From: Cohnella cholangitidis
GTDB lineage: Bacteria > Bacillota > Bacilli > Paenibacillales > Paenibacillaceae
DNA: 64,000 nt
Assembly (NCBI RefSeq): GCF_014107495.1
Contig: NZ_CP041969.1
Location: forward strand, 1,609,001 to 1,673,000
Reading direction: 5' to 3'
Both the position numbers and the translations under genes were made by a program. Positions 8,741-16,935 of the stretch are shown here, one piece after another (the first letter of the stretch is position 1; each line of letters opens with the position of its first letter). The notes under the pieces are model-generated. The model worked only from the letters and a program-made list of their open reading frames with translations. It did not search any database and was not told where the DNA came from.

Positions 8741-9465
8741 ATATTTTGACTTACGACAGCGACGACAAGCTTAACGAAGCCGCCGCCAATATTATCGTCG
8801 GCCAGATTCAAACGACTCCGCGCGCGGTGCTCGGTCTGGCGACCGGAGGAACTCCCGTCGGAATTTACAAACAAATCGTGCGCGATTACGAGAGAGGAAT
8901 GTTCAGCTTCCGCAACGTGACGACCTTCAACCTCGATGAATACGTCAACTTGGCCATCGATCATCCCGAAAGCTATCATTCTTATATGAACGATCACCTC
9001 TTCAAGCATATCGACCTGCCGGCCGCCCAATGCCATATCCCTGACGGCAACGCTGCGGACCCCGCGGCGGAGTGCCGCAGATACGACGAGTCGATCGAGC
9101 GCGCGGGTCAGATCGACCTTCAATTGCTCGGACTCGGCCATAACGGTCATATCGGCTTTAACGAACCGGCCCATGCGCTGATCAAAGGCACGCATGTCGT
9201 CGATCTGGCGCCGAAAACGCTGGAAGCGAATGCTCGCTTTTTCGATTCGATCGACGATGTACCTAAACAAGCTCTAACGATGGGCGTCGGCACGATCCTG
9301 AAAGCGAAAAAAATATTGCTTGTCGTCAAAGGAGCGGACAAAGCGGACATCGTCCAGCGCGCGCTTCAAGGGCCGATCACGACGGACGTCCCTGCTTCTC
9401 TTCTCCAGACGCATCCGAACCTTATCGTACTGCTCGATTCCGCCGCCGCAGGTAAACTGGCATGA
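8737..9465 (+). CDS. nagB: Glucosamine-6-phosphate deaminase
   Basis: NagB converts glucosamine-6-phosphate to fructose-6-phosphate and ammonia, feeding amino sugars into glycolysis. The 242-residue length is that of Bacillus NagB. Diagnostic segments are GLATGGTPVGIYK, the catalytic FNLDEYV (Asp67), and GLGHNGHIGFNEP around residues 132-144. It overlaps the regulator upstream and nagA downstream, each by four bases (ATGA), so all three are translationally coupled. Confidence 0.95.
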   Translation: MNILTYDSDDKLNEAAANIIVGQIQTTPRAVLGLATGGTPVGIYKQIVRDYERGMFSFRNVTTFNLDEYVNLAIDHPESYHSYMNDHLFKHIDLPAAQCHIPDGNAADPAAECRRYDESIERAGQIDLQLLGLGHNGHIGFNEPAHALIKGTHVVDLAPKTLEANARFFDSIDDVPKQALTMGVGTILKAKKILLVVKGADKADIVQRALQGPITTDVPASLLQTHPNLIVLLDSAAAGKLA

Positions 9466-10646
9466 GCAATAACGCGGAACGCAATTTCGAAGTAGTCAAC
9501 GCGCGAATCGTGACTCCCGTCGGCACTATCGAGAACGGATCCATTACGGTGATCGACGGAATCATTTCAAATATAAGCTCTGGTACCGATAAAGACGGAA
9601 TCGCGGGATCGAACATCCCTAAGGTCGACGCGAAGGGCAGCTGGATTATTCCCGGCTTCATCGATGTCCACGTCCACGGCGGAGCCGGACATGACTTCAT
9701 GGATGCCAATGAAGAAGGCATTCGGGCGATTACGAAGTTCCATGCCGCGAACGGGACGACAAGCATGGCGGCCACTACGTTAACCGCATCCCGCGAGGAC
9801 TTGACTAACGTGATCGACCTCGTGAGCCGGTTCATGTCCGCGCCGATGCCCTACACGCAAATCGTCGGCGTTCATCTCGAAGGCCCGTTCGTCAACGTCA
9901 AATGGAAGGGTGCGCAAAATCCGGCCTATATTCTTCCGCCGCAGCCGGAATGGCTGGAGGAATGGGTTCGACGGTTTCCCGGCGTCATTAAAATACAAAC
10001 GCTCGCGCCGGAATCGGAAGGTTCGCTCGCGTATATCAAGCAATTGGCGGATAACGGTATCGTGCCCAGCTGCGGCCATACCGATGCGACTTACGAACAA
10101 ATCATCGAGGCAGCGGATCATGGGCTGCGGCATGCCGTCCATACCTTCAACGCGATGACGCCGCTTCATCACCGGAACCCCGGCACGGTCGGAGCCGTGC
10201 TGACCGATGACCGCATCACCGCCGAAGTCATCGCCGACGGGCATCACGTGCATCCCGCGGGCATTAAGTTGGTCACTCGCGCCAAAGGCACGCACAACGT
10301 CATTCTCGTCACCGACGCGATGGCGGCCGCGGGCATGCCGGATGGAGACTACGAGCTCGGCGGACTGCCCGTTCATATGACCTGCGGCGTCGCCAGGCTG
10401 AAAGAGTCCAACAATCTTGCGGGCAGTACGCTAACGATGATCAGCGCCGTCCGGTACTTGGTTCGCGAGGTTGGCGTAACCTTGGAGGAAGCAAGCCGAA
10501 TGGCCAGCGCCAATCCCGCGCGGCAGCTCGGAATCGATGCGACGACCGGCTCGCTGGAGGTCGGCAAAGCTGCGGATTTCTTGCAGCTCGGCGACTCTCT
10601 GGAGCTGGAAGCCGTCTGGATTCGGGGAAACAAGTCCGACGGTTAA
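9462..10646 (+). CDS. nagA: N-acetylglucosamine-6-phosphate deacetylase
   Basis: NagA removes the acetyl group from GlcNAc-6-P, the step before NagB. The 394-residue amidohydrolase shows HVHGGAGHDFMD (metal-site HxH region), the metal-ligand Glu in HLEGPF, His in GHTDAT and HTFNAM, and the catalytic Asp in LVTDAMAAAG. No PTS or ABC transporter for GlcNAc is next to it. A perfect 13-bp terminator stem follows, so rpiR-nagB-nagA is a closed operon probably used for peptidoglycan or chitin amino-sugar recovery. Confidence 0.95.
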   Translation: MSNNAERNFEVVNARIVTPVGTIENGSITVIDGIISNISSGTDKDGIAGSNIPKVDAKGSWIIPGFIDVHVHGGAGHDFMDANEEGIRAITKFHAANGTTSMAATTLTASREDLTNVIDLVSRFMSAPMPYTQIVGVHLEGPFVNVKWKGAQNPAYILPPQPEWLEEWVRRFPGVIKIQTLAPESEGSLAYIKQLADNGIVPSCGHTDATYEQIIEAADHGLRHAVHTFNAMTPLHHRNPGTVGAVLTDDRITAEVIADGHHVHPAGIKLVTRAKGTHNVILVTDAMAAAGMPDGDYELGGLPVHMTCGVARLKESNNLAGSTLTMISAVRYLVREVGVTLEEASRMASANPARQLGIDATTGSLEVGKAADFLQLGDSLELEAVWIRGNKSDG

Positions 10647-10663
10647 TATATAAGATGCATGCG

Positions 10664-10699
10664 AAAGAAGGCTTCCTCTGGCGGGGAAGCCTTCTTTTT
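10664..10699 (+). terminator. Rho-independent terminator of rpiR-nagBA
   Basis: A perfect 13-bp stem (10664-10676 with 10685-10697) with an eight-base loop ends in TTTTT. It lies 18 bases after the nagA stop codon. Confidence 0.93.
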
Positions 10700-10706
10700 G
10701 TGTGAT

Positions 10707-11060
10707 TTACTCGCCGGGCGGGACTTCCGGCGGTATTGCGGTGCTCTGCACCGTTATTGCTCGCCGGGCGGGATTTCCGGCGTATTGCGGTGCTCTGCAC
10801 CGTTATTTGCTCGCCGGGCGGGATTTCCGGCGGTATTGCGGTGCTCTGCACCGTTATTTGCTCGCCGGGCGGGATTTCCGGCGATATTGCGGTGCTCTGC
10901 ACCCTATTTGCTCGCCGGGCGGGATTTCCGGCGTATTTGCGGTGCTCTGCACCGCTATTTGCTCGCCGGGCGGGATTTCCGGCGATATTGCGGTGCTCTG
11001 CACCGTTATTTGCTCGCCGGGCGGGATTTCCGGCGATATTGCGGTGCTCTGCACCTTTAT
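10707..11060. repeat. Array A: seven tandem 51-bp units with two palindromes each
   Basis: The unit contains CGCCGG-N9-CCGGCG and the perfect hairpin GGTGCTCTGCACC. The latter starts at 10740, 10789, 10840, 10891, 10941, 10992 and 11043, so spacings are 49, 51, 51, 50, 51 and 51. Units are nearly identical, differing by single substitutions or one- to two-base indels. The array lies between the nagA terminator and the terminator of the convergent actin-like gene. Because 51 is a multiple of three, long stop-free frames run through it on both strands, but none has a plausible start or coding character. The 11061-11185 remainder shows no recognisable feature. Confidence 0.93.
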
Positions 11061-11185
11061 CGCTTACTCGAGAAACGGTTAATTCAAGCTTTGCGCTAAA
11101 TAGCACCGCCCCGCGGTAATATTGGACTCCGACTTTAGTACCGCCCCACAGCACCCTCCCCCCGATCCCATGCACGCGCAAAAAC

Positions 11186-11228
11186 AAAAGCGGCGAAACC
11201 GAAGAATCCTCTTCGTTTCACCGCTTTT
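11186..11228 (-). terminator. Terminator of the ParM-like gene
   Basis: AAAAGCGG (11186-11193) pairs with CCGCTTTT (11221-11228), with a second inner stem CGAAGA/TCTTCG. It lies nine bases beyond the stop codon and could work in both directions. Confidence 0.8.
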
Positions 11229-11236
11229 CTATTCCG

Positions 11237-12331
11237 TCAACCGACTTCTGTTTGGGAAGTTTTGTTCTTCGCCAGCTTAAGGTAACCGTAGACGTTCTGC
11301 AGCTCGCTGTCTTCGACGAAACGAAGGCGCATGTTCTCCGCTGCATCCAGGATGTACGGTTTAAGTGCCGCGGCGCCGCCGCCTAGAACGTAGAAGCATT
11401 GAATATCCGGATATTTCTTCCAACGTTTGCGGATAAGATCCACGATCTTCTGCGCGGCGCGGCTGAAGTAGTTATCGACGATCGAACGAATATCAGCCTG
11501 TCCTTCGCCTACCCGCTGAATGAGGAATTCGTGCCTGCGAATGCGCTGAATGAGCTTCGTGCGGCTCGGGAAGCGATAACCGAATTGATCCTCGACGTCG
11601 CGAATGATCGAGTCCAAATACGAAGCCAAGCCTAGCTGCTCGCCCGTGCTGAATTGATTGTCGATGGCCATCCGCTTCACGACCGGGAAGTCCGTCGTAA
11701 GGGCGCCCATCTCGCAAATTCCGATACAGCCGTAATACAGCTCCTCGTCCCTCACCTGCAAATTCTCGTGCGTAGCCATATGGAACAAGGCAGCGGCGCC
11801 TTCGATCGAGACGATCGCCCTGCGTATGTTGACTCGCACCGTGCGGCCTCGCAGCTTCGGCGTGGACAAGAAGGTGACTTCATGTTCGCCGACGAGCCGT
11901 TCCTCGAACGATTGATGGTAACGGGCGTAAGTCCGTACCGGCAGCCCCGTGCCGATGACGTATTCGACTTGGTCGACCGTTTGTCCCGGCTGCAGCGAGT
12001 GGGAAACGCTCGTAACGCTCGCGTACGCCAGCGCAGTCAAGGCTACGATCAACGACTGATCGCTCGTCGCTTTGTTATCCGTTTCCTCCAGCTCAGCGTT
12101 ATCTTGATCCTCGGAAGCGAGTTGGCCTACGAAATAACGTTGGCTTTTTTTCTTCAACTTCGGACTGTAAACCATGACGTCGAGCGCCTTCAACGGGGAG
12201 TCTTCCTCTTGAAGCACGTGTCTCTCATACCCGGGCGATACGATATTCGGAATAATAACCGGCTCGTTAGAACCGCTTACGACCAATTTAACGCTATCGT
12301 TACCAATATCAATTCCTGCTAGTTTAATCAT
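11237..12331 (-). CDS. ParM/StbA-family actin-like protein
   Basis: The 364-residue protein has the actin-fold phosphate-1 motif AGIDIGNDSVKLVV at its N-terminus, an Alp/ParM-like middle and the adenosine motif YVLGGGAAALKPYI near residue 330. The phosphate-2 region reads GICEMGALTTDF, where most relatives have DIGGGTTD, so a usual Asp is replaced by Glu/Cys context. ParM-type proteins polymerise with ATP and segregate plasmids, but chromosomal copies of unknown role are common in Paenibacillaceae. The start ATG at 12331 has GGGAGG six bases upstream (an adjacent ATG at 12334 is possible). It is divergent from the M23 peptidase-bactofilin genes. No ParR-like partner or parC-like repeat is adjacent. 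Confidence 0.8.
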   Translation of the reverse strand: MIKLAGIDIGNDSVKLVVSGSNEPVIIPNIVSPGYERHVLQEEDSPLKALDVMVYSPKLKKKSQRYFVGQLASEDQDNAELEETDNKATSDQSLIVALTALAYASVTSVSHSLQPGQTVDQVEYVIGTGLPVRTYARYHQSFEERLVGEHEVTFLSTPKLRGRTVRVNIRRAIVSIEGAAALFHMATHENLQVRDEELYYGCIGICEMGALTTDFPVVKRMAIDNQFSTGEQLGLASYLDSIIRDVEDQFGYRFPSRTKLIQRIRRHEFLIQRVGEGQADIRSIVDNYFSRAAQKIVDLIRKRWKKYPDIQCFYVLGGGAAALKPYILDAAENMRLRFVEDSELQNVYGYLKLAKNKTSQTEVG

Positions 12332-12510
12332 CATGAACCTCCCAGGCTCCATCATTTACCGATTCTTTTTATATTGGATTCGTCTTATTACGACAAAATC
12401 CTCCTTTTCCACTATTGATTCTTCTCATTTTTTTGCGTAAAAAAGGATTATATGACGAATAGGTCGAAGTAACTTGGGATGACGATGTAGAAAGATGCAG
12501 GAGGAAAGTC

Positions 12511-13521
12511 ATGAAATGGCGGAATAAAAAGTTTACCTTCATGGTGATTCCGGATGCTAACAGCACGGTAAGGCGTTTTCAACTGTCAGCGGTCATTCTC
12601 GTAATCGGCGTAGCCGTTCTCGTTGCGCTCATTGCCAGCAGCATTACGGCGCTATTGCTTTACCGCGGAAATACTAGCCAGATCGGACAGCTTAAGCAAC
12701 AATTGTCCAAAGCGACCGGAGATTACGAAAACATCATCGAAGAAAAAAACAATCATATCGACGAGTTGCAAACCGATCTCGCCGATCTGTCGGAGCAAGC
12801 CAAAAAAATCAATTCGAGCATGAACGACATCAAAAGCCTGGAATCGGAGCTCAAAGAAATGGTCGGCATCGAAACCGAAGATTCCGCCAAGGCCAAATCG
12901 GATGGTAAGAAGTCCGACAACGACGCGGAGGACGATCAATTCGCGATGGACGGAGGAACCGGAGGCGAAGAAATCCCGGTTACGGATGAAGATATGCACC
13001 TTCTCGCGGATCAGACGCGGGACGACTTCATCGATCTCGGCTCTCAAATCGAACAATTGAAACCCGAGCTTGAGCTTACCAAAAAGGCCGTCGCCAAGCA
13101 GCAGAAGATCCTAGCCGTTACTCCGACGATATGGCCTACGGATTCCCGAAGGATTACTTCAACGTTCGGCGTACGCAAAGATCCGTTTACCAGACGGGCT
13201 ACTTATCACGCCGGGTTGGATATTGGGGGCGATACAGGCGATCCGATCTATGCGGCTGCCGACGGTACCGTCATAGAGGCAGGAAGAAGCGACTCGCACG
13301 GCAACAACGTGTTAATTTCCCATGGCAACGGCTTAAAAACGCACTATTCCCATATGAGTAAAATTCTAACGACCGTCGGAACCAAAGTCAGCAAGGGCGA
13401 TCTTATCGGCGAGCTCGGCTCGACGGGACGCAGCACGGGTCCCCATCTCCACTACGAAGTGATCATTAACGGCGAACATGTTGATCCACGACCTTATCTT
13501 AAAGCAACCAGAAGGAGTTAA
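12511..13521 (+). CDS. Membrane-anchored M23-family peptidoglycan endopeptidase (LytM type)
   Basis: The 336-residue protein has a cytoplasmic N-terminus, one membrane segment (about 24-47), a coiled coil (about 55-115), an acidic linker and a C-terminal LytM domain (about 215-330). The zinc ligands are visible as YHAGLDIGG (His and Asp) and the final GPHLHYEV. It would cleave peptide cross-links outside the membrane, with the coiled coil positioning it, as in EnvC- or MepM-like factors. AGGAGGAAA precedes the ATG. Bactofilin follows after five bases, a known conserved pairing in which the cytoskeletal protein localises the hydrolase. Confidence 0.92.
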   Translation: MKWRNKKFTFMVIPDANSTVRRFQLSAVILVIGVAVLVALIASSITALLLYRGNTSQIGQLKQQLSKATGDYENIIEEKNNHIDELQTDLADLSEQAKKINSSMNDIKSLESELKEMVGIETEDSAKAKSDGKKSDNDAEDDQFAMDGGTGGEEIPVTDEDMHLLADQTRDDFIDLGSQIEQLKPELELTKKAVAKQQKILAVTPTIWPTDSRRITSTFGVRKDPFTRRATYHAGLDIGGDTGDPIYAAADGTVIEAGRSDSHGNNVLISHGNGLKTHYSHMSKILTTVGTKVSKGDLIGELGSTGRSTGPHLHYEVIINGEHVDPRPYLKATRRS

Positions 13522-13526
13522 TAACC

Positions 13527-13982
13527 ATGTTTAAGAATAAGAAAACCAAAATCGATCCTAACATGACGGACACGTTAATCGGAGAAGGAACTTCGTTCGA
13601 AGGCAAAATCAAATCGGAAGCCGGCATTCGCGTGGAAGGCCACATGATCGGCGATATCGATTGCGCGGGGGATATCACGATCGGCGAGAACGGCATTGCC
13701 CGTTCCAACATCAAAGCGCGTAACGTCATCGTAGCCGGGCAAATCATCGGTAACGTGACCGCTTCGGGAAAGTTGACGATCAAAGCGAGCGGACAGCTTC
13801 ACGGCAACTTATCCGCGCTCGAGCTGTCCATCGAATCGGGCGGAATATTCCAAGGAACGAGCAAAATGGACGTGAAGGACGCGCCCGCCGTCCCGGAAGA
13901 GAAAATCGCTCCCCGCGAACCGGAAATCAAAATTCCTTCCGTAGCCGAAGCGAATGCGGGATCCGTACTTAAAACCTGGTAA
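13527..13982 (+). CDS. Bactofilin (polymer-forming cytoskeletal protein)
   Basis: The 151-residue protein matches the bactofilin/DUF583 fold: a short basic N-terminus, then about 100 residues of repeated short beta strands (RVEGHMIGDIDCAGDITIG and following), forming a right-handed beta helix, and a Pro-rich tail. Bactofilins assemble nucleotide-independent filaments at the membrane and guide cell-wall enzymes. The upstream M23 peptidase is the likely client. The ribosome site AAGGAG lies in the five-base gap region. Confidence 0.93.
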   Translation: MFKNKKTKIDPNMTDTLIGEGTSFEGKIKSEAGIRVEGHMIGDIDCAGDITIGENGIARSNIKARNVIVAGQIIGNVTASGKLTIKASGQLHGNLSALELSIESGGIFQGTSKMDVKDAPAVPEEKIAPREPEIKIPSVAEANAGSVLKTW

Positions 13983-14058
13983 GTTTGCTTGTCCTTCCGT
14001 ACATCGTGTATGATTCTTAGTAGGCTGAAAGAACGGAAGGCTGACTGGAGTGAGCGAC

Positions 14059-14906
14059 ATGGAAGAATTGAAAAAAGCATACGAAATACTGGGTTTGCCC
14101 GAAGACGCGACCCGTGAGCAAGTGGAAAACCGCTATTTTATATTGATGAAGAGAGCCCGTACCGAGAAATCCCGCAACGAAGCCGAAGACGACAATCACC
14201 AACCGCTCGATCTAACGGAAATCAATCGCGCCTATAATCTCGTGTTAGGAATCGAAACCGAGAAAATCGGCACGATCGAGAAACAAACGAAAACCGCCCA
14301 TTTCTTTTACTATTATAAATTTCACGTCATTATCGGCCTTATCATGTCTTAATCGCGGGTTATATGATTAAGGACGGCATCGACAAAAGAAGAGAAGCGG
14401 CCAACACGCCTCCGGCCAATCTAACGGTCAGCGTATTCGGCAACTTTTACTTCGCCGACGAAGACTTGCTGCAACAGAACATGTTGAAGCTCGTTCCCGA
14501 GTGGAAACGGATTAAGACGACTGTCGTATTCGTTCCCCCGGAGCTCAAGAGCCCGCAAGATATGGCGATGCAGCAGAAGAGCGTTCTCCTGCTGGCAACC
14601 GAGATCGACGAGCTGTACATTCTCGACGAGAAAAACTTTAACAATCTGGCTCCGCAAGAAGCATTCGTTAAGCTCGAGGATTTTGCGGCAAAGACCGGCC
14701 TGCGAATTCCGGAAGACAAGCTTCGGAAAGCACGGACCGAAGAAGATCCCGAGGAGCGCGCATACGGAATCGACATTACCGGAAACCCTATTTTCAAAGA
14801 TGTCGAGCTAAGCGGAGAACGGCAGATCATCGCCATACGCGCGAAAGAAGACAAATGGGCCGACACCAAGGTACTGTTGGAGAAGATTCTGCAGACTACG
14901 CCCTAA
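14059..14906 (+). pseudogene. J-domain-like single-pass membrane protein, frameshifted
   Basis: The N-terminus (KKAYEILGLPEDATREQVENR) resembles helix I-II of a DnaJ J-domain, but no HPD motif follows, so Hsp70 stimulation is unlikely. A membrane helix starts at about residue 85 (FHVIIGLIM) and continues in the next frame as LIAGYMIKDG, showing that one base is missing near 14346-14350. The rest (to 14906) is a soluble domain with VSVFGNFYFADEDLL and VFVPPELKSPQD, of unknown function. With the frame restored the product has about 282 residues. I chose ATG 14059 with TGGAG eight bases upstream. It follows bactofilin by 76 bases and may share its role. Sequencing error is a good alternative to true decay. 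Confidence 0.65.
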
Positions 14907-14922
14907 TCGATAATAAAAAAAG

Positions 14923-14963
14923 AACGGATGCGTAAAGGCCAGGAGCCCTCGCATCCGTTTTTG
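14923..14963. terminator. Bidirectional terminator between the J-like gene and the DUF1294 gene
   Basis: AACGGATGCG (14923-14932) pairs perfectly with CGCATCCGTT (14950-14959). It is flanked by an A tract on the left and a T tract on the right, serving both convergent genes. Confidence 0.88.
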
Positions 14964-14969
14964 CGTTAT

Positions 14970-15245
14970 TCAGTCGTTATACAAGAAGATAAACAGCGCC
15001 TGAGCGACCAATATGACCGGCATCCCGATGACGAACGAAGCATGCTTCGTTTTGTGCCGCCAGATTCTCATGGCGACGATTGCTCCTACGGCTCCGCCGA
15101 TCGCCGCCCAGAGGAATAACGTTCTCTCGGGCACCCTGCGCCCGTGCTTTTTGGCTTGAGATTTATCATGCGCCATTAAGTACATCGTAACGACGTTAAC
15201 GACGACATAGTAACCGATTAAGACTAGCATTTTCATATCCCCCAT
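14970..15245 (-). CDS. DUF1294 small membrane protein
   Basis: The 91-residue protein has three to four hydrophobic segments, with the family pattern YLMAHDKSQAKKHGRRVPE followed by GGAVGAIVAMRIWRHKT. DUF1294 proteins are small inner-membrane proteins of unknown function, sometimes fused to cold-shock domains. AGGAAG lies eight bases before the ATG at 15245; an ATG at 15230 is an alternative. It follows the chemotaxis receptor gene after 26 bases and could be cotranscribed with it. Confidence 0.85.
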   Translation of the reverse strand: MGDMKMLVLIGYYVVVNVVTMYLMAHDKSQAKKHGRRVPERTLFLWAAIGGAVGAIVAMRIWRHKTKHASFVIGMPVILVAQALFIFLYND

Positions 15246-15271
15246 TGCTTCTGCTTCCTATTCTCCGCCGA

Positions 15272-16771
15272 TTATTTCGAGAGCTGCCCGGAGAGCTTAT
15301 TCAGTGCTTGAACGAGATCGTTCACGTTGCGTATCGATATCGAGATCTCTTCCGCGGAAGCGCTTTGCTCCCGGGAAGAAGCAGATACGGTGTCGACTTG
15401 CGTAGCGACATTGCCCGATGAACGGGAAATATCCTCTATAGACGCCATGACCTGCTCTGATCCCGCTGACATTTGTTCCGACGCGGAAGAGATGTCGTTG
15501 ATCTGATCGGATATCTCTCTCGACCGATCCAGGATGACCGCGAAAGCCTGGCCCGCCTGCCGCACGACTTCTCCCCCTTTTTCTATTTCGGCCATCCCTT
15601 CCGACATAAGCTTCACGACCAAACCCGTGGACGATTGAACCTGCTCGATCAGGTCGGCGATCTGCCGGGCGGAATCATTGGACTGCGAAGCAAGCTTGCG
15701 AACTTCCTCCGCGACGATCCCGAATCCCCGGCCGTACTCGCCCGCCCTAGTCGCTTCTATCCCGGCATTCAAAGCCAACATGTTCGTCTGCCTCGAGATG
15801 TCCGCTATCGCGTCTATGATCCCGTTAATCTGTTCGGTATGCGCCGCAAGATGTGCCGCCGCTTCGGAGACGGCAAGCGAGGAGGTCCTGATCCGGTCGA
15901 ACTGGGCGATCGCCCTATGTATGGATTCGTCCCCCTCCTCGGAGCTGGTCACCATCTCGACCGAGGCGTCGGCGACATGCGTAGCGGATTGCGCGATCTT
16001 CTGGATTCCGGCGGCCATCTCTTCCATGGCCCTCGCGCTCTCAACGGACGATACGGCCTGATACTTAGCGCTGCTGCTCACTTCCGCAATCGCCGCCGCC
16101 ACTTCGCTGACCGCTGCCGCAGATTTGTCCGAATTCATAGTAAGCGTATCTACGATCTGAACAAGCTGGTACGAAGTATCCTTAACTTGCTCCGTCGTTT
16201 GGCGAATCAAGTGTTCTTTCTGTTGCTTTTCCATTTCGAACCTAGCGTTATGGCGTTTGCGGGAAATCAACTGCACGATCGTGGACGCGGAAGTAAGAAT
16301 AAGAAAAAGCGCATGAATAAGCACCATCGAGAAGGAGTATTCATGGTCGCCGAATACGACTTCAGGCACGAAAGCGGCAGCTCCCAAATGCTGAACGGCG
16401 AATAGTCCGGTAGAGACCAGAATAAGCGCGATACTCTCGTAATAGGCGATAATGGCCAACACCATGAAGATCGAGAAGTGGAACTCAACTCTGCCGTCCG
16501 CGCCGGCGATGGTCGATATGCTTGCGAAGGTTAGCGTTAAAGTATTGAGTATCGGCACGAGATTCGCTCTTTGCCGGATCAACGCGTACACGCTCGCGGC
16601 GAGGATGATGATAGGAATCGCAAATAACAGCTGGGTAAGCCAACGATATTGGTCGCCGCTTGTCCCATGATGACCGTGTTGATTCTGATAAGCGAAAAAA
16701 GTGACGACGGATAAAATCACGACGGCGAAAGCCAACTGGGTCATCAGCTTATTCTTGGATGAGTATTGCAT
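15272..16771 (-). CDS. Methyl-accepting chemotaxis protein with a six-helix membrane sensor
   Basis: The 499-residue protein starts with about six closely spaced membrane helices (to about residue 165) instead of an extracellular ligand domain. It goes without a clear HAMP domain into the long cytoplasmic coiled coil. The conserved signalling tip is visible around [20 protein letters not shown], the region that contacts CheA/CheW. Such receptors probably sense membrane state or a hydrophobic or redox signal. GGAG lies nine bases upstream of the ATG. Upstream, a TACAAT-like -10 is seen near 16842, without a convincing partner. Confidence 0.9.
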   Translation of the reverse strand: MQYSSKNKLMTQLAFAVVILSVVTFFAYQNQHGHHGTSGDQYRWLTQLLFAIPIIILAASVYALIRQRANLVPILNTLTLTFASISTIAGADGRVEFHFSIFMVLAIIAYYESIALILVSTGLFAVQHLGAAAFVPEVVFGDHEYSFSMVLIHALFLILTSASTIVQLISRKRHNARFEMEKQQKEHLIRQTTEQVKDTSYQLVQIVDTLTMNSDKSAAAVSEVAAAIAEVSSSAKYQAVSSVESARAMEEMAAGIQKIAQSATHVADASVEMVTSSEEGDESIHRAIAQFDRIRTSSLAVSEAAAHLAAHTEQINGIIDAIADISRQTNMLALNAGIEATRAGEYGRGFGIVAEEVRKLASQSNDSARQIADLIEQVQSSTGLVVKLMSEGMAEIEKGGEVVRQAGQAFAVILDRSREISDQINDISSASEQMSAGSEQVMASIEDISRSSGNVATQVDTVSASSREQSASAEEISISIRNVNDLVQALNKLSGQLSK

Positions 16772-16870
16772 TCTTCAACTCTCCTGATTGATTATGATGT
16801 CATTGCCATTCTGCTACGGCATACCTTATCCATTGTACAATAGCCGTTCCCATATGAATATAGCGCGAAA

Positions 16871-16901
16871 AGCCCCATGTTTCGCTATGAAACATAGGGC
16901 T
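16871..16901 (-). terminator. Terminator downstream of the SLH-protein gene
   Basis: Arms 16871-16883 and 16889-16901 form a 13-bp stem with one mismatch and a five-base loop. On the minus strand TTTTCGC follows. It lies about 35 bases after the stop at 16936. Confidence 0.7.
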
Positions 16902-16935
16902 AGCGCACGTTTAGCAGCATCGCTGGCTCTGTTCT

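Noticed and set aside
8704..9270. 188-codon frame antisense to nagB
   Set aside because: Shadow of a certain gene; no ribosome site.
10441..11187. Long open frames on both strands across array A (up to 248 codons)
   Set aside because: They exist because the 51-base unit has no stop in several frames. They lack ribosome sites, use the same repeat in several frames at once, and one runs antisense into nagA.
11654..12322. 222-codon frame antisense to the ParM-like gene
   Set aside because: Shadow frame with Arg/Asp-rich, non-protein-like sequence and no start signal.
15473..16405. 310-codon frame antisense to the chemotaxis receptor
   Set aside because: It is the shadow of the receptor gene in a GC-rich stretch, composition is Arg/His-rich and no family is recognisable.
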